From NCBI GenBank assembly GCA_902571925.1, contig CACGDW010000001.1, forward strand, positions 21,483 through 85,482: a DNA stretch of 64,000 bases. The letters are read 5' to 3'. The position numbers and the translations under genes were made by a program. The notes under the pieces are model-generated. The model searched no databases. It saw nothing but the letters and a program-made list of their open reading frames with translations, and was not told where the DNA came from. Positions 19,493 through 29,767 of this stretch are shown here, piece by piece. Position 1 is the first letter of the stretch. Each line of letters begins with the position of its first letter. This DNA is from an uncultured Pelagibacteraceae bacterium. GTDB taxonomy: Bacteria > Pseudomonadota > Alphaproteobacteria > Pelagibacterales > Pelagibacteraceae.

Positions 19493-20429
19493 TTAATTCT
19501 TTTTTAAAGTTTTTATTTAGTAGCTTTTTTAAATCATCAAATAAAACATTTCCATAAATCCTAGTATTAATTAATTTCCAGGTATACGGTATTAATCTAA
19601 GATATCTTTTTTTTCTATCTCTAGTGGCTAGTCTAGTAAAAATTCCTATTATTTTAAGATTTCTTAAAATTGATAAAATCTCAAAATCATTTTTAAATTT
19701 AGAGCTTTCAAGTTTTTTCTGTTTTTTAATGTAAAAATTATAGATTTTTTGTTTAAATCCTTTTGAAGTTTTAAATCTGACATCATCTATTAATGATGCT
19801 AAGTCATATGCTCTATTTCCTATCAATGCATCTTGACTATCAATAACTCCTATTTTATTTTTTACTAACATTAAATTTGAAACATGAAAATCTCTATGTA
19901 CAAAAATATCATTTTTTAATTTTAATTTATATGTAAGTGTTTTTATTATTTTTTTAAATTCTTTTGAAAATTTTTTTCTCTTAGTTTTTGAAAGTTTTTT
20001 TTTTATATACCAATCACAAAACAAATTTGCTTCTTTAATCAATATTTGATTATTATATTTTGGGATAGTGTAAATTTTCTTTTTAAAATTTCTTACTTTT
20101 GTATCTTTAATTAGTTGAATTCGATTTAATAATTCAATGACTTTTTTAAAATAATTTAATTTGTTACTTTTTTTTTTACTTAATAAATTGAAAATTGTTT
20201 GATCTCCAAAATCCTGAATTTCAATGAAATGTTTATTATAATTCTCATTAAGTAATGTAGGAGCTAAAATTCTATTTTTAATAAAAATTTTATTAATTGC
20301 GTCATATATGATTAAATTTTTGAATTTTTCTTTTTTAGCAAAAACCAAAACTGAACTATTACTGTTGTTTTGTTTTCTAAAGAATTCTCTGGATGATGCA
20401 TCGCCTTTAATTTTTGTTAAATTTTTCAT
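19482..20429 (-). CDS. Aminoglycoside-phosphotransferase-fold sugar kinase (AmgK-like)
   Basis: DIFVHRDFHVSNLMLVKNKIGVIDSQDALIGNRAYDLASLIDD (HxDxxxxN and DxQD motifs). Confidence 0.78.
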   Translation of the reverse strand: MKNLTKIKGDASSREFFRKQNNSNSSVLVFAKKEKFKNLIIYDAINKIFIKNRILAPTLLNENYNKHFIEIQDFGDQTIFNLLSKKKSNKLNYFKKVIELLNRIQLIKDTKVRNFKKKIYTIPKYNNQILIKEANLFCDWYIKKKLSKTKRKKFSKEFKKIIKTLTYKLKLKNDIFVHRDFHVSNLMLVKNKIGVIDSQDALIGNRAYDLASLIDDVRFKTSKGFKQKIYNFYIKKQKKLESSKFKNDFEILSILRNLKIIGIFTRLATRDRKKRYLRLIPYTWKLINTRIYGNVLFDDLKKLLNKNFKKELNEN

Positions 20430-20435
20430 ATAAGT

Positions 20436-20891
20436 TTACAAACTAAGACCTTTAACTTGTACAAATCTTTTCTTATAATCTTTTGCATATTCAAAACTAA
20501 GTTCTATTAACTGTTTAGGTTTTTCAATAATTTTTTGAGGCCATTCAATTAATGTAATTGAATTAAACTTGTCATCGAACAAATTTAAATTTTTAAGTTC
20601 ATCCGCAGAATTAAGCCTATACAAATCATAATGATTAATCTTTATTTTTTTTATTTGATATTCATTGAGTATGTTAAAAGTTGGGCTCGTAACTTCAGTT
20701 ATAATTTCATTGTTTTCTTTTTGAAACCCATTAATTAGGTATTTAACAAATGTTGTTTTTCCAACACCCATTTCGCCATATAAAAATATTACATCTTGTG
20801 GTTTAATTTTTTTTAAAAATTCAAGAGCGAATTCCTCTGTTTTGGTTTCTGAAGATAAATCTATTTTTTCATTTTTAATAGCGATAGGCAT
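20436..20891 (-). CDS. tsaE: tRNA threonylcarbamoyladenosine biosynthesis ATPase TsaE
   Basis: [18 protein letters not shown] Walker [29 protein letters not shown]. Confidence 0.93.
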   Translation of the reverse strand: MPIAIKNEKIDLSSETKTEEFALEFLKKIKPQDVIFLYGEMGVGKTTFVKYLINGFQKENNEIITEVTSPTFNILNEYQIKKIKINHYDLYRLNSADELKNLNLFDDKFNSITLIEWPQKIIEKPKQLIELSFEYAKDYKKRFVQVKGLSL

Positions 20892-22161
20892 TAGGCTTAA
20901 AAGGACCTTCTACTCCAACACTTATATAGTCTGCTTGATCTTTTGATAATTTAGTTAGTTTTGCTCCAACTTTTTTTAAATGAAGAGTAGCAACCTTTTC
21001 GTCCAGGTGTTTTGGTAGAACGTAAACTTTATTCTCATAGTTTTTATGGTTATTCCAAAGTTCTATTTGAGCAATAACCTGATTGGTAAAAGATGCGCTC
21101 ATCACAAAACTTGGATGACCTGTTGCACACCCTAAATTAACAAGTCTTCCTTCAGCCAGAAGAATTATTCTTTTTTTACTTGGAAGTTCAATTTCGTGAA
21201 CTTGAGGTTTTACTTCGGTCCATTTATAATTTTTTAATGCGTCTACTTGGATTTCATTATCAAAATGACCAATATTACATAGGATAGCTCTATCTTTCAT
21301 ATCTCTCATATGATCAGCAGTAACAATGTCTTTATTGCCTGTGGCTGTTACAACAATATCAGCTTTGCTAATAGCCTCATCCATTAATACTACTTCATAA
21401 CCCTCCATTGCAGCTTGGAGTGCACAAATTGGATCTGCCTCTGTGACTAGAACTCTGGCCCCACTTTGTCTTAAAGATGCTGCACTTCCTTTACCTACGT
21501 CTCCAAATCCAGCTACTATTGCTATTTTTCCAGACATCATTACGTCTGTAGCTCTTCTAATTCCATCAACTAAACTTTCTCTACAACCATATAAATTATC
21601 AAATTTTGATTTAGTTACAGAATCATTTACATTAATTGCTGGTACTAAAAGAGACTTATCTTTTTCCATTTTATTTAAAGCTTTAATTCCAGTAGTTGTT
21701 TCCTCTGAAACTCCTTTCACATCTTTTAATAAATCTCTATACTCGTTGTGCATTATTGCTGTTAAATCCCCTCCATCATCTAAAAGCATATTGGGTTTCC
21801 AGTCCTTTTTAGCTATTATTGTTTGCTTAATACACCAAAGGTATTCTTCTTCAGTTTCACCTTTCCACGCATAAACAGGTATACCTGCTTTTGCAATCGC
21901 AGCAGCTGCATGATCTTGTGTTGAAAAAATATTACAAGAAGACCACCTTACCTCTGCACCTAAATCTATTAATGTTTCAATTAGTACAGCTGTCTGAATT
22001 GTCATATGTAAACATCCGATAATTTTTGCCCCTTTTAAGGGCGATTTACCAGAATATTCGTCCCTTAATGCCATCAATCCAGGCATTTCACTTTCTGCTA
22101 TAGAAATTTCCTTACGACCAAATTCTGCTTGGGATATATCTTTTACTTTGAAATCATCCAT
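20875..22161 (-). CDS. ahcY: Adenosylhomocysteinase
   Basis: [38 protein letters not shown]-type loop ([16 protein letters not shown]); C-terminal PFKPNAYRY. Confidence 0.98.
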   Translation of the reverse strand: MDDFKVKDISQAEFGRKEISIAESEMPGLMALRDEYSGKSPLKGAKIIGCLHMTIQTAVLIETLIDLGAEVRWSSCNIFSTQDHAAAAIAKAGIPVYAWKGETEEEYLWCIKQTIIAKKDWKPNMLLDDGGDLTAIMHNEYRDLLKDVKGVSEETTTGIKALNKMEKDKSLLVPAINVNDSVTKSKFDNLYGCRESLVDGIRRATDVMMSGKIAIVAGFGDVGKGSAASLRQSGARVLVTEADPICALQAAMEGYEVVLMDEAISKADIVVTATGNKDIVTADHMRDMKDRAILCNIGHFDNEIQVDALKNYKWTEVKPQVHEIELPSKKRIILLAEGRLVNLGCATGHPSFVMSASFTNQVIAQIELWNNHKNYENKVYVLPKHLDEKVATLHLKKVGAKLTKLSKDQADYISVGVEGPFKPNAYRY

Positions 22162-22206
22162 GGAAGGACTTCTAACAATAAAGGATTAATTAATCAATAG
22201 AACTCT

Positions 22207-23748
22207 TTATACTTTAGGAAATATAATTTCCATGCTTGCTCCCTTTTGATCTGTTCTATTAGAAGCTTTAATTGAAGCATTATGAAGATCAACTAAATTT
22301 TTGACTATATTTAAACCTAGTCCAGAATGTTGGCCAAATTTATTTGGTCTATTGCTATAAAACCTATTAAAAATTTTATTTGTATCTTTTTCTTTAAAAC
22401 CCTCCCCTTCATCTAGTATATTTATTACTACCTTATTATCCTTTGACTTAGAAATTTTTACTATTACCTCTTTATCATCTTCACTAAAAGAAACTGCATT
22501 ATCCAAAAGATTAGCAACTATTTGTTCAATTCTATTTTCTATTCCATTAACAAAATATTTATCTTTTTTATCATTTTCGTAAGATACTTTAATACCTCTC
22601 TTAAGCTTATAAATATTGTTAAAATCATCTACAACTGACTTGATAACTGGTTCTATATCAATTTTTTTTATCTTTTCTTTACTAAGAGCTACTTCATCTT
22701 TAAGTATCTGCGAATAATCAGTAATTAATCTTTCAATTCTTTGGACATCATGACTTAATATATCAATAAGTTTAATTCTTTGTTTAATATCATTTGTATC
22801 ATGTAAAATTTCAGAAGCACTTTTCAAGGAAGCAAGCGGATTTCTAATTTCATGAACAAGATCAGTAGAGAAATTTTCTGCATGAGTTATTCTTTTCTGT
22901 AATTCTAATGTCATGTCATCTAAAGAATTTGAGAGTAAGCCTAGCTCATCATTTCTTAATTTTAGCGTATCAATATTAGTTGTCTTGGGATTTTTGTTTC
23001 TAATTGTTTTAGTATAGCTTACTAAATTTTTTATAGGTTTAAGAAAATACCTATTTAAAACAAATGAAAAGATTAAGATTACAATCCCAACTGCCATTGC
23101 GGTTCTTATGATAAAATTTTTTCTTTCATCTATCGCAGCTTTAACGTCATTCGCGTTTTCCGTTATAGCTAAATAACCGATATTTATTCCATTTTGCATC
23201 ACATTTTTAATAGTTGTTAATTTAAATTTATTAAATTCTTCTTGAGTAAATGTGAATGGAGTCCCAAAATTTTTAGAACCAGCATAATTGAATAATACAT
23301 CATTTAAAGATACTGAATTTTTTTTCCCTATATTAATGTTTTTTTTTTCAGTAATTTCCTTTGTTTTTTTTTCAGTCAAAATTTCGAATTCTATAGTATC
23401 TAACCTTGTTGAAAATGATCTAGGATCCAGATCTAATGTATCTGTGTCTCCAACTAAATTTAATTTATTATCAAAAAATATTACTCTATCAAGGTTTTGA
23501 AAAAGAAATCTTGTAGAAAATAAAAAACTTCTAATATCTTCCTCAACAAAGTTTACATTTAATCTAGTTAAATTATCAATTGTATTATTAATAACTTCAA
23601 TATGATTAGATGATTTTTTTTTTATCAAATTTGGTTGTACATTTTTTATGTAAATAAATGTGAACAATCCTATAATTGTAAAGAAAATTGAATTAATAAA
23701 TAAGAACTTTTTAAGGATAGATAAATTTTTTAGAATTCTATCAAACAT
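22207..23748 (-). CDS. chvG: Sensor histidine kinase, ChvG-like
   Basis: Two TM segments, HAMP, HisKA FSTDLVHEIRNPLASLKSASEIL, HATPase LDEGEGF/GLGLNIVKNLV; paired with a ChvI-type regulator. Confidence 0.88.
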   Translation of the reverse strand: MFDRILKNLSILKKFLFINSIFFTIIGLFTFIYIKNVQPNLIKKKSSNHIEVINNTIDNLTRLNVNFVEEDIRSFLFSTRFLFQNLDRVIFFDNKLNLVGDTDTLDLDPRSFSTRLDTIEFEILTEKKTKEITEKKNINIGKKNSVSLNDVLFNYAGSKNFGTPFTFTQEEFNKFKLTTIKNVMQNGINIGYLAITENANDVKAAIDERKNFIIRTAMAVGIVILIFSFVLNRYFLKPIKNLVSYTKTIRNKNPKTTNIDTLKLRNDELGLLSNSLDDMTLELQKRITHAENFSTDLVHEIRNPLASLKSASEILHDTNDIKQRIKLIDILSHDVQRIERLITDYSQILKDEVALSKEKIKKIDIEPVIKSVVDDFNNIYKLKRGIKVSYENDKKDKYFVNGIENRIEQIVANLLDNAVSFSEDDKEVIVKISKSKDNKVVINILDEGEGFKEKDTNKIFNRFYSNRPNKFGQHSGLGLNIVKNLVDLHNASIKASNRTDQKGASMEIIFPKV

Positions 23749-24455
23749 TAGCTAACATTCCACCTATACCCACTCCCATATCTTGTCTCAATAGCTGAAA
23801 ATTCTGGATCAACTTTTTTAAACTTTTTTCTAATTCTTTTAACATGACTATCAATGGTTCTATCCTCAATGTCAGTGTCTTCTCTATAAGCTATATCCAT
23901 TAGTTGTGCTCTTTCTTTAATAATTCCTGGTCTTTTTGCTAATTCTTTTACTAATAAAAATTCTGTTGTTGTCAGTTTGTCTGGAAGTTGTTTTCCATCC
24001 CATTCACACTCTAACTGTGATGGATCTAACTTTAATTTACCATGAGAAATTATACTTTTATTTTCCTCAATGCTATCTTTTGAATCTTTTTTTCTGAGCT
24101 GAACTCTTATTCTTTCTATCAAAACTTTTATAGAGAAACCTCCTGACTTTTTTACAAAATCATCTGCACCTAATTTTAAACCCAGCAACTCATCAATTTC
24201 ATCATCCTTTGAAGTTAAAAATATAACTGGTAAAGATGTTTTTTTTCTTAACTTTTTGAGTAACTCTTCGCCATCCATTTTAGGCATTTTAATATCAATA
24301 ATTGCTAAATCTGGAGGAGTTCGAGTTAAACCTATTAAAGCACTTTCACCGTCTATATAAGTCTGGACCTTAAAACCTTCTTTTTCTAAAGCTATACTTA
24401 AACTTGTTAAGATATTTCTATCATCATCTATTAAAGCGATTACTTGTTTCTGCAT
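23748..24455 (-). CDS. chvI: OmpR/PhoB-family response regulator, ChvI-like
   Basis: IALIDDDRNILTSLSIALEKEGF receiver domain; winged-helix TIDSHVKRIRKKFKKVDPEFSAIETRYGSGYRW. Confidence 0.9.
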   Translation of the reverse strand: MQKQVIALIDDDRNILTSLSIALEKEGFKVQTYIDGESALIGLTRTPPDLAIIDIKMPKMDGEELLKKLRKKTSLPVIFLTSKDDEIDELLGLKLGADDFVKKSGGFSIKVLIERIRVQLRKKDSKDSIEENKSIISHGKLKLDPSQLECEWDGKQLPDKLTTTEFLLVKELAKRPGIIKERAQLMDIAYREDTDIEDRTIDSHVKRIRKKFKKVDPEFSAIETRYGSGYRWNVS

Positions 24456-24506
24456 AATTGGATATAAAAATACTAAATTGTTCTAATTTGGGCAATCAAA
24501 TTAAAT

Positions 24507-27281
24507 TTAGTGAAGTTGTCCCCAGTTATTACCAGTATTTAAATCTACTGTTAAGGGTATGGAAAAAGAGTGATGATCGCTGTTAACAACACTACTCATT
24601 TCCTCAATTATAATTTTACTGATTCTTTTTACATCTTCTTCAGGAGTCTCAAAAATTAATTCATCATGAATTTGCAGTAACATTTTTGTTTTATTATTTT
24701 TTTGGTCATTTAACTTTTCACTTAATCTAATCATTGCTAACCTCATAATTTCTGATGCAGATCCTTGGATTGGAGCATTAATTGCAGCACGTTCTTGAAA
24801 ATTTCTAATATTAAAATTTTTATCGTTTATGTTCATAAAATGTGATTTTCTTCCAAATATGTTATTGACATAACCACTTTTTCGGCAAAACTTAATCGTT
24901 TGGTCCATGTAAACTTTAATTTCTGGAAACTTTGCAAAATATGAATTCAAAAATTCTTCTGCTTCATAATTAGAAACATTTATTTGCTTGGCTAAGCCAT
25001 ATTGGGAAATACCATAAATAATTCCAAAATTTATTGCTTTTGCCTTTCTTCTTTGGTCTTGATTCACTTTATCGATATTAATATTGAATATTTGACTAGC
25101 TGTTAAGGAGTGAATATCTTCATTATTTTTAAAAGCTTTTTTTAATTCTTTCACATTTGCAAGATCAGCTAAAATTCTCATTTCGATTTGATTATAATCT
25201 GCAGAAATTAAACTATACCCTTTTTCTGCTACAAAAGCTTTTCTAATATCCTTACCATCCTCTGATTTTATAGGTATGTTTTGCAAATTTGGGTCACTAG
25301 ATGCCAATCTACCTGTTGTCGTTGCTGCTAATAAAAAAGACGTATGAACTCTTTTGGTTTGTGAATTAATGTGTTCCGGCAAAGAGTCTGAATAAGTATT
25401 TTTTAATTTTGAAATTTGTCTCCAATCAAGAACCAATTGGGGAAATTTATGACCTTTAAAAGCAAGATCCTCTAATACAGACGCGCTAGTGGCAAAACTA
25501 CCTTTTTTCGTTTTTTTAAGATCAGCTATTTTAAGATCATTATACAAAACCTCACCTAGTTGTTTAGGTGAGGCAATATTAAACTCTTTTTTAGATATTT
25601 TAAAAACCTCTTTTTGAATTTTTTCAATTTTTTTTTCAAATTTTAAAGATAAGGTTTTTAGGAATTGATTATTAACTTTAACACCTTCAATCTCCATAAA
25701 AGCTAAAATTTTAATCATTGGTTTTTCAAATACTTCATAAATGTTGGTCATTTTCTCATCTTTCAAACTTTTGTTAAATTTTTTATATAGTCTATAAGTT
25801 ATATCCGCATCCTCAGCCGCATAATCTTTTGCTTTTTCAACCTCTACAGAACCAAAATTAATTTCTTTCTTTCCTGTGCCAACTAGATCCTTAAAAGAGA
25901 TTGGTTTATGGTTTAAATGAATTTCAGATAAGGTATCCATATTATGTCTATTTTTTCCAGCATCCAAAACATATGACATAAGCATAGTGTCCTCCATCGA
26001 TGTAATATTGATACCATGCTTAAATAATACAATAAAATCAAACTTAATATTCTGTCCTATTTTTTTTATGCTTGGGTCTTCAAGTAAGGGTTTGAGTTTT
26101 TTTAAAACTAAACCTTTATCCAAAGATTTCTTTGGATCATGACCTATGGGAATATAACAAGCCTTACCGATTTTAGAGCTTAAAGATAATCCAATTAAAT
26201 CAGCTTGATGAGGATCCAAAGAGCTTGTTTCAGTGTCTACTGCAACTTCTCCCTTCTCTTCAGCTTCTTCAATCCAATTATCAATTTCTTTTAGATCAGT
26301 AATGAGATGATAGTCTTTTTTATTTATTTCTTTAATTTTTTCTTTAGTTTTTGTGATATTTTTTACTTCTTCAAAATTTGGCTCTCCATAAACTGAAATA
26401 GCAGAACTCAATAACCTATTAAATTCCATCTCTCTCAAAAATTTATAAAGCTTATCCTTATCTATTTCCTTTAATTGAAATTCTATCAAAGCTCTTTCAA
26501 CAGGAACATCATGCTTAAGAGTAACTAGCTGCTTACTTATTAAAGCTTTATCCTTATTTTCAATAAGTGTTTCTCTTCTTTTATTCTGTTTAATTTCATG
26601 AGCAGATTTTAAAAGTTTTTCCAAATTTCCATATTTATTGATCAATTCTGAGGCAGTTTTTACACCAATTCCTGGTACTCCTGGAACATTGTCACTACTA
26701 TCACCGGCTAAAGCTTGAACATCAATAACTTTAGATGAGTCTACCCCAAATTTTTTTTGTATATCTTCCTCAGAAATAAATTTATTTTTCATAGGATCAA
26801 AAATTCGAACATCTTTTTTATATAATTGCATTAAATCTTTATCAGATGACACAATTGTAACTTTTGCTCCTTTTTTTAAAATTTGATCAACATATGTTGC
26901 AATAAGATCATCAGCCTCATAATTAATTAAATCTACAGAAGGCAAATTGAATGCTAGAACAGATTTTCTTATGTATTCAAATTGTGGTGCAAGATCATCA
27001 GGAGCTTCGGTACGATTTGCTTTATACTCAGTGTAAATTTCATTTCTGAAAGTTTTTCTTGCAGAGTCAAAAATAACTGCAAAATGTGTTGGCTTTTGTT
27101 TATTTTCACTGGATTTAGAGTCCTCTAACAACTTGAACAACATACTGCAGAATCCACTAACTGCACCAGTTGGTAATCCATCACTTTTTCTTGTTAAAGG
27201 GGGCAGTGCATAGTAAGCCCTAAATATATAACCTGAACCATCGATGAGATAAAAATGATCTGATTTTTTAATTTTGTCCAT
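24507..27281 (-). CDS. polA: DNA polymerase I
   Basis: 5' nuclease (YLIDGSGYIFRAYYALPPLTR), 3'-5' exonuclease (VAVDTETSSLDP), polymerase motifs (SADYNQIEMRILADLA, QRRKAKAINFGIIYG, QIHDELIFE). Confidence 0.98.
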   Translation of the reverse strand: MDKIKKSDHFYLIDGSGYIFRAYYALPPLTRKSDGLPTGAVSGFCSMLFKLLEDSKSSENKQKPTHFAVIFDSARKTFRNEIYTEYKANRTEAPDDLAPQFEYIRKSVLAFNLPSVDLINYEADDLIATYVDQILKKGAKVTIVSSDKDLMQLYKKDVRIFDPMKNKFISEEDIQKKFGVDSSKVIDVQALAGDSSDNVPGVPGIGVKTASELINKYGNLEKLLKSAHEIKQNKRRETLIENKDKALISKQLVTLKHDVPVERALIEFQLKEIDKDKLYKFLREMEFNRLLSSAISVYGEPNFEEVKNITKTKEKIKEINKKDYHLITDLKEIDNWIEEAEEKGEVAVDTETSSLDPHQADLIGLSLSSKIGKACYIPIGHDPKKSLDKGLVLKKLKPLLEDPSIKKIGQNIKFDFIVLFKHGINITSMEDTMLMSYVLDAGKNRHNMDTLSEIHLNHKPISFKDLVGTGKKEINFGSVEVEKAKDYAAEDADITYRLYKKFNKSLKDEKMTNIYEVFEKPMIKILAFMEIEGVKVNNQFLKTLSLKFEKKIEKIQKEVFKISKKEFNIASPKQLGEVLYNDLKIADLKKTKKGSFATSASVLEDLAFKGHKFPQLVLDWRQISKLKNTYSDSLPEHINSQTKRVHTSFLLAATTTGRLASSDPNLQNIPIKSEDGKDIRKAFVAEKGYSLISADYNQIEMRILADLANVKELKKAFKNNEDIHSLTASQIFNINIDKVNQDQRRKAKAINFGIIYGISQYGLAKQINVSNYEAEEFLNSYFAKFPEIKVYMDQTIKFCRKSGYVNNIFGRKSHFMNINDKNFNIRNFQERAAINAPIQGSASEIMRLAMIRLSEKLNDQKNNKTKMLLQIHDELIFETPEEDVKRISKIIIEEMSSVVNSDHHSFSIPLTVDLNTGNNWGQLH

Positions 27282-27327
27282 TGTAAATAAATATAGATTA
27301 TCAATAAAAATAAGAGTATTATTTTTT

Positions 27328-27879
27328 ATGGAACTTATAAAGCAAAATACTCAAACTAAAATAATTAAATCATTAATTGTAATTTTTCTTGGATCAATAA
27401 TTCTGGCTATTTCTGCCAAAATTAAAATACCTTTTTATCCAATACCTATGACAATGCAAACTTTTGTAGTTTTGTTTTTGGGAATAAGCTTTGGATATAA
27501 AATTGCTTTTTTTACAGTTGGATTATATTTAATAGAAGGGATATTGGGTTTACCAGTTTTCTCTAATTCTCCAGAAAGGGGTGTGGGTCTAGTTTACTTT
27601 ACAGGACCAACTATGGGTTATCTAATTGGATTTCTTTCTGCATGTTTTTTGGCTTCTTTGGTTAAATTAAAAGATAACTACTTTATTATTTTTATAAAAT
27701 TGGTTTTAGCAGTTTCAACTATTTATATTTTTGGTATTTTATGGTTAGGAACATTAATAGGTTGGGATAAGCCAATTGTACAACTTGGTGTTACTCCGTT
27801 TCTTTTAGCTGAACTATTTAAGGTTGGTTTGCTTACAGTTATTTCTAAGTATGTTTTTAAATTAAGAAGATTTACTTAG
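27328..27879 (+). CDS. bioY: BioY family biotin transporter S component
   Basis: IPFYPIPMTMQTFVVLFLGISFG, GLPVFSNSPERGVGLVYFTGPTMGYLIGF. ORF opens at TTG 27274 inside polA; ATG 27328 is the likelier start. Confidence 0.9.
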   Translation: MELIKQNTQTKIIKSLIVIFLGSIILAISAKIKIPFYPIPMTMQTFVVLFLGISFGYKIAFFTVGLYLIEGILGLPVFSNSPERGVGLVYFTGPTMGYLIGFLSACFLASLVKLKDNYFIIFIKLVLAVSTIYIFGILWLGTLIGWDKPIVQLGVTPFLLAELFKVGLLTVISKYVFKLRRFT

Positions 27880-28435
27880 GAGATCTTTTAGATAAAATTC
27901 TTTGTAAAGTTCTTCTGTGCATCTTTAATCTTCTCGCTGTTTCCGACACATTTCTATTACATAGTTCGAATACTCTATGAATATGTTCCCACTTTACTCT
28001 ATCAGCTGACATTGGGTTTTCCGGTGGAGCTGCTTTTTTTTCTGGGTCTGCCAACAAAGCTTTTTCAACATCATCAGCATCTGCAGGTTTGGCTAAATAA
28101 TCAATTGCGCCCTCTTTTATAGCAGCAACTGCAGTTGGTATATTTCCATATCCCGTTAACATTATAATTCTACTAAGTGAATTAGAGGATTGTATTTCTT
28201 TTACTACCTCTAGACCATTACCATCTGCTAATCTTAGATCAACAACAGCAAAACCAGGTTTTTTTGCTTTAACAGTATCTATGCCTTTTTTTACACCTTC
28301 AGCTTGAATAACCTCAAATCCTTTTTTTTCCATTGCTCTAGCCAACCTCTCTCTAAAAGGATTGTCATCATCAACAATTAATAGGGATTTATTATCAAAA
28401 TCAGCTAAGTTTTGAAGTGTTGTTTCATTTTTCAT
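27872..28435 (-). CDS. ActR/RegA/PrrA-family response regulator
   Basis: LLIVDDDNPFRERLARAMEKKGF, VVDLRLADGNGLEVV, C-terminal Fis-like HTH ETARRLKMHRRTLQRILSKRSPK. No partner kinase adjacent. Confidence 0.9.
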   Translation of the reverse strand: MKNETTLQNLADFDNKSLLIVDDDNPFRERLARAMEKKGFEVIQAEGVKKGIDTVKAKKPGFAVVDLRLADGNGLEVVKEIQSSNSLSRIIMLTGYGNIPTAVAAIKEGAIDYLAKPADADDVEKALLADPEKKAAPPENPMSADRVKWEHIHRVFELCNRNVSETARRLKMHRRTLQRILSKRSPK

Positions 28436-28520
28436 GATCTTAATATGGAGGTTTTTTTCAATATTTCAATAGATCATTATTTACTTTACTTTAGGTAACT
28501 ATTCTATAATGAGTCGATTT

Positions 28521-28536
28521 ATGAAAGTTATTTCAT
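28521..28536. repeat. Inverted repeat in the leader of the polyamine cluster (possible operator)
   Basis: ATGAAA-GTTA-TTTCAT (7 bp per arm with flanking T/A), starting 10 bp downstream of a TATAAT at 28505-28510. Confidence 0.4.
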
Positions 28537-28582
28537 ACGAAATTGCTTTTTTTTGTTAAATTTTTTTTGGGGGGCATTTTAA

Positions 28583-29767
28583 ATGCAAAAATTTAAGTCA
28601 GTTGAAGACCTTGTTAAACAACTGAAACCAAATAAGCCGGTTTATTGTATAAGGAAGAAGTCTATTCTTTCTGCATCAAAATACTTTCAAAAAAATTTCC
28701 CTGGAAATATTTTATACGCAGTCAAAACAAATCCTCATCCTACAGTTATTAAAACTCTGATAAAAAGTGGTATAAACCAATTTGACGTTGCATCGATTGA
28801 AGAAATAAAAGTCATAAAAAAATTCAGTCCATCAGCTAAATGCTCTTATATGCATACTGTAAAAAACAGAGAAAGCATAAGAGAAGCTTATTATAAATAT
28901 GGAATTAAAACTTTTGCTTTAGATACTAAGGAGGAATTAATAAAAATTATTGAAAGTACAGATAATGCAAAAGATCTTGAATTATTTGTAAGGGTGGCTG
29001 TTTCTAATGAGCATGCTGAAATAGATTTATCAAAAAAATTTGGCGCTTTAAGTTCTGAAGCTACTGGATTACTTAGATTGGTTAAACAAAATTCAAAAAA
29101 AATTGGTTTAAGTTTTCATGTAGGATCACAATGTATGCATCCTATCTCTTACTCAAAGGGTATTTCAGAAATAGGAAATATAATTAAAAGAACAAAAATT
29201 ATACCAAATTACATAAATGTTGGAGGAGGTTTTCCAACGATATATCCTGATTTAATTCCACAATCCTTAGATAACTATTTAGAGGAAATTAAAAAAAGTT
29301 TAAAGAGTTTAAAATTAGAAAGTATGCCAGAGATTATCTGTGAGCCAGGAAGAGCTTTGGTTGCAGAAAGTGGTTCTACCATAGTAAGAGTTGACCTTAA
29401 AAAGAAACAAAAACTTTATATAAATGATGGAACTTATGGAACACTTTTTGATGCGGGCACACCAAATATAGTTTTTCCATCAAAAATGATAAAAGATAGT
29501 TCAAATAAAATTATTTCGAAAAAATTAACGGCTTTTGATTTTTATGGTCCTACTTGTGACAGTATGGATTATATGAAAGGTCCCTTTCTTCTTCCAAATA
29601 ATATTAAGGAGAATGATTATATTGAGCTAGGACAACTTGGAGCGTATGGAATAACTTTTAGAACTCAATTCAATGGTTTCTTTTCAGATGAGATTTACGA
29701 AGTTGAAGATAGCCCTATAATGAGTCTTTATGATAAAGACATTAATAAAGCTATTTTGGTTGCTTAA
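28583..29767 (+). CDS. Fold-III PLP-dependent ornithine/lysine decarboxylase
   Basis: YAVKTNPHPTVIKTL PLP-lysine motif, LSFHVGSQC, EPGRALVAESG, FYGPTCDSMD active-site Cys motif. Confidence 0.87.
   Translation: MQKFKSVEDLVKQLKPNKPVYCIRKKSILSASKYFQKNFPGNILYAVKTNPHPTVIKTLIKSGINQFDVASIEEIKVIKKFSPSAKCSYMHTVKNRESIREAYYKYGIKTFALDTKEELIKIIESTDNAKDLELFVRVAVSNEHAEIDLSKKFGALSSEATGLLRLVKQNSKKIGLSFHVGSQCMHPISYSKGISEIGNIIKRTKIIPNYINVGGGFPTIYPDLIPQSLDNYLEEIKKSLKSLKLESMPEIICEPGRALVAESGSTIVRVDLKKKQKLYINDGTYGTLFDAGTPNIVFPSKMIKDSSNKIISKKLTAFDFYGPTCDSMDYMKGPFLLPNNIKENDYIELGQLGAYGITFRTQFNGFFSDEIYEVEDSPIMSLYDKDINKAILVA

Noticed and set aside
21443-21874. 143-aa ORF antisense to ahcY
   Set aside because: Lies wholly inside a highly conserved adenosylhomocysteinase gene on the opposite strand; no family motif; typical shadow ORF.
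22162-22206. Possible SAH or SAM riboswitch upstream of ahcY
   Set aside because: Only 45 bp between chvG and ahcY and no aptamer-like conserved core seen.
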